From contig JACCUS010000006.1 of assembly GCA_013811715.1 (NCBI GenBank), forward strand, positions 1-12,386: DNA of 12,386 nucleotides, given 5' to 3'. Each line of letters starts with the position of its first letter. Position 1 is the first letter of the stretch. A model generated the notes under the pieces. That model saw only the letters and a list, made by a program, of their open reading frames with translations. It was not told the origin of the DNA and searched no databases. The position numbers were made by a program, and so were the translations under genes. This stretch comes from Nocardioidaceae bacterium (GTDB taxonomy: Bacteria > Actinomycetota > Actinomycetes > Propionibacteriales > Nocardioidaceae). Positions 6,562 through 12,386 of the stretch are shown here, piece after piece.

Positions 6562-7878
6562 ATGACGTCGCTGCGAGTTCGCTCACCGGCCGGGTCCGGG
6601 CTCGTGGTGGCCATGGCACTGATGGCCCTCGCGATGGCAGTGCCGGCGGTCTTCGACTGGAACGTGCGGGTGCGGTGGTTCCCGCCTCTGCATGCCGAGT
6701 GGGCGCCGCGGGTGGGCCCCGGATCGCTTGCTGCGTTGGCGATCGGGGCCGCTGGAGTGGTCTTCGGAGAGTCGGTCGCCCGCCGCCTCCCCTGGCGCGG
6801 CCTGCTCGCGGTCGGCTGGGCCGCCGGGCTGGCATGGCTGCTCGCCCTCGCCTTCGTCGACGGCGTGGACGGCATCGGGGTGATCCTCAACGACGACTAC
6901 GAGTACCTCAACACGGCTCGAAGGGTCACCGACATCACCGCCACACTGCATGAGTACGTCGGGCGGATCCGCTACCGCGATCCTCACAACTGGCCGGTGC
7001 ACATCGCAGGCCACCCACCTGGAGCCCTGCTGTTCTTCGTGCTGCTGGTGCATCTCGGGCTCGGCAGCGGCCTGGCCGCCGGGCTGGTCGTGACACTCGT
7101 CGCCTCGACGACGCCGGTGGCGGTGCTGGTCACGCTGCGGGTGCTGGGCGCCGAGGCACAGGCCCGGCTGGTCGCCCCGCTCGTCGTCCTCTCCCCGGCG
7201 GCGATCTGGGCGGCGGTGTCCGCCGACGGCATGTTCGCCGCCGTCGCGGCGTGGGGGCTGGCCGCCCTCGCCTACGCCGCGACACGGCGTAGCCTCCTCT
7301 GGTCGGTCCTGGCCGGGTTGTTGCTCGGCTACTGCGTGCTGATGTCGTACGGCCTCACGGTGCTGGGGATCCTGGCGATCGCGGTGCTCGTCATCGCCCG
7401 CAGCTTCTTCCCACTGGCGCCGGCCGTCGTGGCCGCTCTCGCGGTGGTGGTCGCGTTCTTCGTCGGGGGCTTCGCCTACTGGGAGGCGCTACCGGCGGTG
7501 CGGGACCGCTACTTCTCGGGTGTCGGGGGCCGAAGGCCGGTGGCGTACTGGCTGTGGGGAGGCCCCGCCGCTCTCTGCTTCAGTGCCGGACCACTGGTGG
7601 GCGCCGGGCTGGCGAACGCCTTCGCCCGTTGGCGGGAGTTCCTCGCCTCGAACGGCACCCGGGTCGTGGTCGGCCTGAGCGGAGCGGCGGCGCTGTCCAT
7701 CGTGGTGGCGGTCCTGTCGTTGTTGAGCAAGGCCGAGGTCGAGCGCATCTGGCTCCCGTTCGTGCCCTGGCTGCTGGTCTGCTGCGCCCTGCTGCCCGAG
7801 CGCTGGCGGCGACGCGGGCTCGCCCTGCAGGTCAGCACGGCGCTCGTCGTCCAGCACCTGCTCTTCACCGGCTGGTGA
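6562..7878 (+). CDS. Multi-span membrane protein, GT-C glycosyltransferase-like (Rv0541c-type)
   Basis: A 438-residue integral membrane protein with roughly ten or more hydrophobic helices. After the first helices (about 12-30, 55-70 and 81-99) comes an acidic extracytoplasmic motif N110-D-D-Y-E-Y, and then NWPVHIAGHPPG (143-154). An acidic pair in the first large loop followed by a His/Pro motif is typical of GT-C sugar transferases that use polyprenyl-phosphate sugars. Near the C terminus is KAEVERIWLPFVPWLL, also a recurrent feature of this group. Function is inferred: transfer of a sugar to an envelope acceptor outside the membrane. The best comparison I recall is M. tuberculosis Rv0541c, which lies next to the same GT2/DUF2064 families. 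The gene is divergent from that pair and has its own leaderless-type promoter. Acceptor and sugar are unknown. Confidence 0.78.
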   Translation: MTSLRVRSPAGSGLVVAMALMALAMAVPAVFDWNVRVRWFPPLHAEWAPRVGPGSLAALAIGAAGVVFGESVARRLPWRGLLAVGWAAGLAWLLALAFVDGVDGIGVILNDDYEYLNTARRVTDITATLHEYVGRIRYRDPHNWPVHIAGHPPGALLFFVLLVHLGLGSGLAAGLVVTLVASTTPVAVLVTLRVLGAEAQARLVAPLVVLSPAAIWAAVSADGMFAAVAAWGLAALAYAATRRSLLWSVLAGLLLGYCVLMSYGLTVLGILAIAVLVIARSFFPLAPAVVAALAVVVAFFVGGFAYWEALPAVRDRYFSGVGGRRPVAYWLWGGPAALCFSAGPLVGAGLANAFARWREFLASNGTRVVVGLSGAAALSIVVAVLSLLSKAEVERIWLPFVPWLLVCCALLPERWRRRGLALQVSTALVVQHLLFTGW

Positions 7879-7880
7879 CC

Positions 7881-7900
7881 CACCTCCCCGCACCTCCCCG
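7881..7900 (+). repeat. Exact 10-bp tandem duplication
   Basis: CACCTCCCCG is repeated twice head to tail just after the stop of the GT-C-like gene. It looks like a local slippage duplication; no function is suggested. Confidence 0.7.
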
Positions 7901-7902
7901 CG

Positions 7903-7944
7903 TTTGCCATGTATACAAGCCGAACGGCCTGTTTACATGGCAAA
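7903..7944. repeat. 19-bp imperfect inverted repeat between convergent genes
   Basis: Arms 7903-7921 and 7926-7944 pair over 19 positions with two mismatches around a GAAC loop. The arms are much more AT-rich than the surroundings and contain TTTGCCATGTA. A further TCTGCCATGCAGA mini-hairpin (7945-7957) repeats the same core. It lies between the 3' ends of the GT-C-like and epimerase genes, so it may act as a bidirectional terminator, although no long T-run follows. The repeated core also fits a dispersed intergenic element or a protein-binding site. Confidence 0.65.
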
Positions 7945-7985
7945 TCTGCCATGCAGACTGTGGGCTTGCCTTGCAGAGTCGCGGC

Positions 7986-9047
7986 TCAGCCGCGAAGTGG
8001 CGCGTTCGCGAACTCGGGCAGGCCCACCTCGGGCGGCACCTCGGCGGTGAACCCGAGGTGGTCAGTCGCGCGGGCGGGCGAGGCGACGATGTGGCGGACG
8101 TCGCCGAGCCGGTACTCCCCCGTCACCACCGGCTCAACCCCCGAGCCGCCCACGTCGGCACCAGCCCCTCGCTCGATCAGCCGGGCCACCTCCGCGATCG
8201 AGACCGGCCGGCCCGAACACACGTTGTACGCCGCAAACGTCTCCGGCGGCGCTGCAACAACTCTCTCCACCGCCACCGAATTGGCCCGCGCCACGTCATC
8301 GACATGCACGAAGTCCCGCATCTGGTGACCGTCCTCGAAGACGCGCGGCGGCTCGCCCCGCTCGACGGCGGAGCGGAACATCGCCGCGACTCCCGAGTAA
8401 GGCGTGTCCGCGGGCATACCCGGGCCGTAGACGTTGTGGTAGCGCAGCGCGATCACCGCGCCGGGCGCCTGCCTGGCCCAGGCAGCCGCGTAGTGCTCCT
8501 GGGCAACCTTGCTGGCGGCGTAGCCGCTGCGTGGGTCGAGGCGGGCGTCCTCGTCCACCGACGCCCAGTCCAAGCTCCCGCCACACCGGACGCAGCGGGC
8601 GCCGAAAACACCACGGTCCAGGTCGACTCGCGCGCGTGGCGGGGGCATCTGCTCGCCGTGCGTCGGGCACGTGTAACGGCCTTCGCCGTACACGACCATC
8701 GACGATGCCAGCACAAACCGGTCGACCGCTCGCTCGCTCATCGCCGCCAGCAGCACCGCCGTCCCGAGGTCGTTGTGAGTCGCGTACGACGGCAGGTCGG
8801 CGGCCGTCAAGCCCGCCCCGACCATGGCGGCCAGGTGGCAGACGACGTCCACACCGGCCAGCACCGCGGACAGCCCCTCCGCGTCGCACACATCGACGAG
8901 GTGCACGGCGGCCGGCCGCGCCGTCGACCGGCCATGCGCCTGCGGGATGAACGCGTCCACCCCGACGACCTCATGGCCACGTCGGCTCAGCTCGGCCGCG
9001 GTCGCCGTGCCGACGAACCCGGCGGCCCCTGTCAGCAGCACTCGCAC
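7986..9047 (-). CDS. NAD-dependent sugar epimerase/dehydratase (extended SDR) with CxxH/CxxC insert
   Basis: A 353-residue extended short-chain dehydrogenase acting on nucleotide sugars. It starts with the Rossmann GAAGFVG (7-13) and D31 for NAD binding, then SSMVVYG (115-121) and the catalytic Y176-x3-K180. An insert between these, about residues 124-166, contains C127-x2-H130 and C152-x2-C155, which resembles a zinc ribbon. Similar inserts occur in enzymes I recall as dTDP-L-rhamnose 4-epimerase-like, so epimerase of a dTDP- or UDP-sugar is the best guess. The start is GTG at 9047, set by a strong GAGGAGGG site at 9053-9060. It follows the MTAP gene by 23 bases and is probably co-transcribed. 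M. tuberculosis has the same order (Rv0535, then galE3/Rv0536). Confidence 0.88.
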   Translation of the reverse strand: MRVLLTGAAGFVGTATAAELSRRGHEVVGVDAFIPQAHGRSTARPAAVHLVDVCDAEGLSAVLAGVDVVCHLAAMVGAGLTAADLPSYATHNDLGTAVLLAAMSERAVDRFVLASSMVVYGEGRYTCPTHGEQMPPPRARVDLDRGVFGARCVRCGGSLDWASVDEDARLDPRSGYAASKVAQEHYAAAWARQAPGAVIALRYHNVYGPGMPADTPYSGVAAMFRSAVERGEPPRVFEDGHQMRDFVHVDDVARANSVAVERVVAAPPETFAAYNVCSGRPVSIAEVARLIERGAGADVGGSGVEPVVTGEYRLGDVRHIVASPARATDHLGFTAEVPPEVGLPEFANAPLRG

Positions 9048-9052
9048 GACGG

Positions 9053-9060
9053 CCCTCCTC
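9053..9060 (-). promoter_or_regulatory. Strong Shine-Dalgarno site of the epimerase
   Basis: GAGGAGGG on the minus strand, 5 bases before the GTG at 9047. It decides this start over the in-frame open stretch that runs on upstream through the MTAP gene. Confidence 0.75.
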
Positions 9061-9070
9061 TCGTAGTCCG

Positions 9071-9874
9071 CTACGGCAGCTCGAACGGCAGCCGGACCCC
9101 GTCCCACACCGAGGCGCAGGCGCAGTCCGACTCCGCCTGGTGCGGAAGTCCGGCCACCGCAGCGCCGAGCAGGCCACGCAGCCGGTCGACGTTGCGCGCG
9201 AACTCGGCGAACACCCGCTCCTGGCTCACCGCCTCCCCCTCGTCGACCCCGGCGTCCCGGTCGGTCACCAAGGCGATGGACGCGTAACACAGCGCGAGCT
9301 CGCGAGCGAGCACGGCCTCGGGGTGGCCGGTCATGTTGACCAGCGACCACCCCATCTGGGCGTACCACTGCGACTCGGCCCGGGTCGAGAACCGCGGCCC
9401 CTCGACGACGACCATGGTGCCACCGTCGACGATGTCGGGGGCGACGGCGGTCAGCACCCGCCGTAGCGACGGGCAGTAGGGGTCCGCGAACGGCACGTGC
9501 GCCGCCCCCTCCTCCATGTAGCTCTGCGTCCGCCCGCCGGTCCGGTCGACGAGCTGGTCCGGCACCACGAGCGCGCCAGGGCCGAGGGCAGGTCGCAGCG
9601 ACCCGACCGCACACGGAGCAAACACCCGACGCACGCCGACCGACCGCAGCGCCCACAGGTTGGCGCGGTAGTTGACCCGGTGGGGCGGGAACTCGTGTCG
9701 CCGTCCGTGCCGCGGCAAGAACGCCACCCCCGTGCCTGCCACCTCTCCGACTGCGACCGCCGCCGACGGGTCGCCGTACGGCGTCTCGACCTCGATCTCC
9801 CGCGGCTCGGTCAAGAAGTCATAGAAGCCCGACCCGCCGATCACGGCGATCTCAGCATGTGACGGCGGAGCCAT
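9071..9874 (-). CDS. mtnP: S-methyl-5'-thioadenosine phosphorylase (MTAP)
   Basis: A 267-residue purine nucleoside phosphorylase-family enzyme that splits methylthioadenosine with phosphate into adenine and methylthioribose-1-phosphate, salvaging the by-product of polyamine and SAM use. Visible family motifs are IGGSGFY (12-18), LPRHG (53-57, phosphate-binding R-H), YRANLWAL (69-76), GPRFSTRAES (159-168) and NMTGHPEAVLARE (180-192), the last containing the base/ribose-contacting Met. The sequence matches what I recall of M. tuberculosis Rv0535 along nearly its whole length, including the C-terminal PFELP and a CAC cysteine pair before it. ATG at 9874 is preceded by a CAGACT -10 element with no ribosome site. 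The epimerase gene follows by 23 bases. A related 5'-deoxynucleoside substrate is possible. Confidence 0.94.
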   Translation of the reverse strand: MAPPSHAEIAVIGGSGFYDFLTEPREIEVETPYGDPSAAVAVGEVAGTGVAFLPRHGRRHEFPPHRVNYRANLWALRSVGVRRVFAPCAVGSLRPALGPGALVVPDQLVDRTGGRTQSYMEEGAAHVPFADPYCPSLRRVLTAVAPDIVDGGTMVVVEGPRFSTRAESQWYAQMGWSLVNMTGHPEAVLARELALCYASIALVTDRDAGVDEGEAVSQERVFAEFARNVDRLRGLLGAAVAGLPHQAESDCACASVWDGVRLPFELP

Positions 9875-9880
9875 TCCGCC
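9864..9880 (-). other. Hairpin presenting the MTAP start codon in its loop
   Basis: GGCGGA (9880-9875) and TCCGCC (9869-9864) pair perfectly around the loop ATGGC, which begins with the start codon. It would matter only if transcription starts upstream of the predicted leaderless site. Confidence 0.35.
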
Positions 9881-9908
9881 AGTCTGTCAGGCCCGGTGGC
9901 CCTGTCGG
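9881..9908 (-). promoter_or_regulatory. Probable leaderless promoter of the MTAP-epimerase pair
   Basis: On the minus strand CCGACA (9903-9908) resembles a -35 box. After a 16-base spacer CAGACT (9881-9886) resembles a -10 box and ends 6 bases before the ATG at 9874, the same distance as in three other promoters of this window. The first -10 base is C, not T. Confidence 0.45.
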
Positions 9909-10126
9909 CCGCTGTCGCCACGCCGCCGGCGCAATGACCGGACCATGAGTACGCCGGCGACGATGCCGGGGAGGCAATGCACAGCGAGCACTCCGGCCAG
10001 ACTCGGGCCGGTTCGCCTCGCTGTGCCGCCGATTGACCACGGATACCGCGGCGCACGATCTCCGGCGAAAACTGGTCGCAGAAGGTAGTGCCGGATGTCG
10101 CCGTACCGTCGGCTGTGACCAGTTGG
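9887..10126 (-). pseudogene. Possible remnant of a small membrane-protein gene
   Basis: In the gap between MTAP and the ferredoxin reductase, one minus-strand frame is open for 79 codons to a TGA at 9887-9889. It reads like protein: a polar stretch with YGDIRHYLLRPVFAGDR, then PSLAGVLAVHCLPGIVAGV as a plausible membrane helix, then VRSLRRRRGD as a positive stop-transfer tail. There is no ATG or GTG before the helix. The neighbouring frame just upstream (about 10105-10155) also reads protein-like (PDDVAAVADQLVTADG), as if one gene had been split by a frameshift. Third-position GC is visibly lower than in the neighbours. This may be chance or decay; function unknown. Confidence 0.25.
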
Positions 10127-10155
10127 TCAGCGACGGCGGCCACGTCGTCCGGCGT

Positions 10156-10161
10156 TAGGGT
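10156..10161 (+). promoter_or_regulatory. Leaderless-type -10 element of fprA
   Basis: TAGGGT fits TANNNT and ends exactly 6 bases before the GTG at 10168. The AGGA that follows abuts the start codon and is too close to serve as a normal ribosome site. No -35 box was recognised. Confidence 0.5.
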
Positions 10162-10167
10162 CGAGGA

Positions 10168-11520
10168 GTGAGCGCCCCCCTGCACGTCGTCCTGGTCGGG
10201 TCCGGACCGGCCGGCTTCTACGCCGCCGCCGCCCTGCTCGCCGCCGGCGAGCCCGAGGTGCGGGTGGACGTCATCGAACGGCTCCCGACGCCGTGGGGAC
10301 TGGTGCGGTCGGGGGTCGCGCCCGACCACCCCAAGATCAAGTCGGTGGCCGACACGTTCGCGCAGATCGCCGCGCACGAGCGCTTCCGTTGGTACGGCAA
10401 CGTCCATCTCGGCCGCGACGTGACCCGCGAGGAGCTGCTACAGCGGTACGACGCGGTGGTCTACGCCTTGGGGGCGCAGACCGACCGGCGCCTCGGTGTG
10501 CCTGGCGAGGAGCTGGCCGGGAGCGTGGCGGCCACGGACGTGGTCGGCTGGTACAACGGCCACCCGGACTACTCCGACCTGACACTGCTGCTCGACGGCG
10601 CCCGTGCGGTCGTCGTCGGCAACGGCAACGTCGCGCTGGACGTGGCGCGGATGTTGTGCACCGACGTCGCCGAGCTCAACCGGACCGACACCGCCGACCA
10701 CGCCCTCGACGTCCTCGCGGCCAGTGCGGTCCGCGAGGTGCTCGTGGTGGGCCGGCGCGGCCCGGCACAGGCCGCGTTCACCACCCTCGAGCTCCGCGAG
10801 TTAGGCGACCTCGCCGGGGTGGACGTCGTGGTCGAGCCCGCCGGGGTCCTCGACGTGCCCGAGGACGAGCTGCCCCGCGCCGTGCGGCGCAACCTCGACG
10901 CGCTGCGCGACCTCGCCGCCCGTCCGCCGACTCCAGGCGCGCGGCGGCTGGTGTTCCGGTTTCTGCGCTCGCCGGTCGAGCTGCGCGGCGACGGGCACGT
11001 GCAGCAGGTCGTGCTCGGCTGCAACCACCTCGTCCCCGACGAGACGGGACGGTTCCTGGCGCGGGACACCGGTGAGCGCGAGGTCGTCGACGCCGCCCTC
11101 GTCGTGCGGTCGGTGGGCTACCTCGGCGTCCCGGTGGAGGGCCTGCCCTTCGACCCGGTGGCCGGCCACATCCCGCACGAGCAGGGGCAGGTCGTCGGGC
11201 ACGAGCGGGAGTACGTCGTGGGCTGGATCAAGCGCGGCCCGACCGGAGTCATCGGCACCAACAAGAAGGACGCCCGCGAGACCGTCCAGCGGCTGCTCGC
11301 CGACCTGGCCGGGGAGGGCGCCCGGGACACCGGCGTCGATCGACCGGAGCGGCTCGAGCAGTGGCTGCGCGGCAAGCAGCCCGAGCTGGTCAGCGACCTC
11401 GGCTGGCAGGCGATCGACGAGGTCGAGCGGCGCGCCGGGCACCGCCAGGGCCGGCCCCGGGTCAAGCTGGTCCGCACCCGCGACCTGCTCGCCGCGATGC
11501 GCGACCACGACCACCGCTGA
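10168..11520 (+). CDS. fprA: FprA-type ferredoxin/adrenodoxin-like NADP+ reductase
   Basis: A 450-residue cytosolic FAD enzyme that moves electrons between NADPH and ferredoxins, feeding P450s and Fe-S proteins. FAD-binding GSGPAGFYAA (11-20) and E37 open the protein, followed by PTPWGLVRSGVAPDHPKIKS (40-59), a signature of adrenodoxin-reductase-like enzymes. The NADPH fold has GNGNVALDVAR (151-161), and the second FAD motif is GWIKRGPTGVIGTNKKDA (352-369). Length agrees with mycobacterial FprA (about 456). The start is GTG at 10168 because the frame has no better start and the protein begins right at the first beta strand. The gene stands alone behind a leaderless-type promoter; no ferredoxin gene is nearby, so the partner is elsewhere. 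Confidence 0.95.
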   Translation: MSAPLHVVLVGSGPAGFYAAAALLAAGEPEVRVDVIERLPTPWGLVRSGVAPDHPKIKSVADTFAQIAAHERFRWYGNVHLGRDVTREELLQRYDAVVYALGAQTDRRLGVPGEELAGSVAATDVVGWYNGHPDYSDLTLLLDGARAVVVGNGNVALDVARMLCTDVAELNRTDTADHALDVLAASAVREVLVVGRRGPAQAAFTTLELRELGDLAGVDVVVEPAGVLDVPEDELPRAVRRNLDALRDLAARPPTPGARRLVFRFLRSPVELRGDGHVQQVVLGCNHLVPDETGRFLARDTGEREVVDAALVVRSVGYLGVPVEGLPFDPVAGHIPHEQGQVVGHEREYVVGWIKRGPTGVIGTNKKDARETVQRLLADLAGEGARDTGVDRPERLEQWLRGKQPELVSDLGWQAIDEVERRAGHRQGRPRVKLVRTRDLLAAMRDHDHR

Positions 11521-11593
11521 CCGGAAACGGCGAAACCTGCCGGGGTTCACGCTGCCTTGACGACGTACGACGTCTCGGGCGCTTCTGTTTGGA

Positions 11594-11606
11594 CCGACCT
11601 GGTCGG
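11594..11606. promoter_or_regulatory. Interrupted palindrome upstream of the 45-residue gene
   Basis: CCGACC and GGTCGG are perfect reverse complements flanking one T, 37 bases upstream of the ATG at 11644 and just before GTATCT. It could be a repressor operator in the promoter of the small gene; a chance palindrome in GC-rich DNA cannot be excluded. Confidence 0.25.
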
Positions 11607-11627
11607 GGTATCTCAGAAGCCAACGAC

Positions 11628-11634
11628 AGAGAGG
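11628..11634 (+). promoter_or_regulatory. Shine-Dalgarno site of the 45-residue gene
   Basis: AGAGAGG ends 9 bases before the ATG at 11644. It abuts another in-frame ATG at 11635, so it favours the 11644 start. Confidence 0.6.
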
Positions 11635-11643
11635 ATGTGCTTC

Positions 11644-11781
11644 ATGGGAATCTTGTCGAAGATCGCCAAGGCAGGGGTGGCGAAGAAGGCCATTGACGCG
11701 GCCAAGCGCCCGGAGAATCAGCGCAAAGCCAAGAGCGCCATGTCATCGGTGCAGAAGAGGCGACGCGGCCGGCGCACCTAG
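11644..11781 (+). CDS. Small basic conserved hypothetical protein (45 aa)
   Basis: A 45-residue, very basic protein (begins MGILSKIAKAGVAKKAID, ends RRRGRRT). The N-terminal half can form an amphipathic helix; the middle PENQRKAKSAMSSVQ and the Arg-rich tail suggest RNA, DNA or membrane-surface binding. Short actinobacterial proteins with the same plan (MGxLSK..., AKK, RKPENQRK) are familiar to me but have no assigned function. The start at 11644 is set by AGAGAGG at 11628-11634; an ATG at 11635 would add only MCF. It lies 123 bases after fprA, so a separate promoter is likely. The stop is followed within 12 bases by the terminator-like inverted repeat. Confidence 0.75.
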   Translation: MGILSKIAKAGVAKKAIDAAKRPENQRKAKSAMSSVQKRRRGRRT

Positions 11782-11786
11782 CGATC

Positions 11787-11846
11787 CCCGCGATTGCGGG
11801 AAACTCGCTGTCTGGAGACCGCTCCCGGGTGCAGGTTTCCCGCAAT
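11787..11846. terminator. Bidirectional terminator-like inverted repeat
   Basis: A perfect 12-bp inverted repeat (11793-11804 with 11835-11846) encloses a 30-base loop. The left arm also takes part in a competing small hairpin, CCCGC-GATT-GCGGG (11787-11800). The right arm touches the MMPL stop codon (11847-11849). Position between two converging genes fits a terminator for both strands. T-runs are lacking, as is usual in actinobacteria. Confidence 0.6.
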
Positions 11847-12386
11847 TCAGCGCGAACCGGCCGAGACGCCCAACAGGCTCGGCTCCGGCTGCCTCTCCCG
11901 CACCGGAGGCTCGTCGCCCTCGCGGATCCCGTGCCGCTCCCACCACCGGAGCAGCGGCCCCGGTGCCCACCAGTTCGCGGCACCCAGCAGCCGCATGGTC
12001 GCCGGCACGAGCAACGCCCGCACCACAGTGGCGTCAAGCAGCACCGCGACCAGCATGCCGACCCCGATCATCTTGATGAACACGATGCCGGAGGTGGCGA
12101 AGCCGCCGATCACCACCGCCAGCAGCACGGCCGCGCTGGTGATGATGCGCCCGCTGCGCTGCAGCCCGGTCGCCACCGCCAGCGTGTTGTCGTGCGTACG
12201 ATCCCACTCCTCGCGCACCCGTGAAAGCAAGAACACCTCGTAGTCCATCGACAGCCCGAACACGATCGCCAGCATCAAGATCGGCTGGGTGACGTCGAGG
12301 TAGCCGGTGGACTCGAAGCCCAGGACGCCTGAGAGGTTGCCGTCCTGGAAGATCCAGGTGACGACTCCGAACGACGCCGCGATCGA
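11847..12386 (-). CDS. MMPL-family (RND) transporter, C-terminal part only
   Basis: The last 179 residues of a large inner-membrane exporter; the 5' part lies beyond the right edge, since the frame is still open at 12386. The second-half proton-relay helix is recognisable as FGLSMDYEVFLLSRVREEWD, with the Asp-Tyr pair found in MmpL proteins. It is followed by a long segment of helices, VLLAVVIGGFATSGIVFIK and VLLDATVVRALLVPA, then MRLLGAANWWAP, all typical of MMPL C-terminal domains. The cytosolic tail is short (about 40 residues). The family exports lipids or drugs using proton motive force. Substrate cannot be deduced from this fragment. The stop codon abuts the terminator-like repeat. Confidence 0.93.
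   Translation of the reverse strand, partial: SIAASFGVVTWIFQDGNLSGVLGFESTGYLDVTQPILMLAIVFGLSMDYEVFLLSRVREEWDRTHDNTLAVATGLQRSGRIITSAAVLLAVVIGGFATSGIVFIKMIGVGMLVAVLLDATVVRALLVPATMRLLGAANWWAPGPLLRWWERHGIREGDEPPVRERQPEPSLLGVSAGSR

Noticed and set aside
7554..9287. A plus-strand open frame of 577 codons across the GT-C-like gene end and the epimerase
   Set aside because: It spans the intergenic inverted repeat and two real genes in other frames, and its translation has no recognisable domain.
9852..10040. A possible tRNA suggested by GC-rich folds near the MTAP start
   Set aside because: No cloverleaf arms, T-loop or anticodon stem could be assembled.
9841..10407. A minus-strand open frame over the MTAP-fprA gap
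   Set aside because: Its first half is antisense to fprA and its end runs into MTAP. Only the short protein-like stretches in the gap were kept, as a possible remnant.
1..12386. Insertion sequence, prophage, integron or CRISPR
   Set aside because: No transposase, integrase, attachment-site pair or spaced direct repeats were found, and gene composition is uniform.

Overview
The window comes from a high-GC actinobacterium. The codons are strongly GC-rich in the third position, GTG starts are frequent, genes overlap by ATGA or GTGA, and several genes look leaderless. The gene families point the same way: an FprA-type ferredoxin reductase, an actinobacterial MTAP like Rv0535, an MMPL transporter and a Rv0541c-like membrane protein. 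The genus cannot be fixed from the sequence. I see no mobile element, CRISPR array, rRNA or tRNA.

Layout, left to right. A nitrilase-family amidohydrolase (46-894, +) follows a short hairpin at the left edge. It converges on a seven-gene minus-strand operon that starts at 6440 and ends at 964. In transcription order this holds a family-2 glycosyltransferase, a DUF2064 nucleotidyltransferase-like protein, a SAM methyltransferase, a polytopic Sec/Tat molybdopterin oxidoreductase, a four-helix membrane protein, an OmpR-type response regulator and a histidine kinase. The first four junctions are 4-base stop/start overlaps, the fifth gap is 3 bases and the sixth is 0. Divergent from it is a GT-C-like multi-span membrane protein (6562-7878, +), with two leaderless-type promoters in the 121-base gap. 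An AT-rich imperfect inverted repeat (7903-7944) separates that gene from a minus-strand pair, MTAP followed by an SDR sugar epimerase with a Zn-ribbon-like insert (9874-7986). After a 293-base gap with a possible decayed small gene come an FprA-type ferredoxin-NADP reductase (10168-11520, +) and a 45-residue basic protein (11644-11781, +). A 12-bp inverted repeat then faces the 3' end of an MMPL exporter cut by the right edge.

How the parts may fit. MTAP, the GalE-like epimerase, the GT2, the DUF2064 protein and the GT-C-like protein are the same families that sit together in Mycobacterium tuberculosis around Rv0535-Rv0541c. This suggests a conserved envelope-glycosylation neighbourhood in which the GT2 makes a lipid-phosphate sugar and the GT-C-like protein uses it. 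Here the GT2-DUF2064 pair is extended by a methyltransferase, a membrane redox enzyme and a two-component system, all under one promoter. That operon is the most interesting system in the window; its substrate is unknown.
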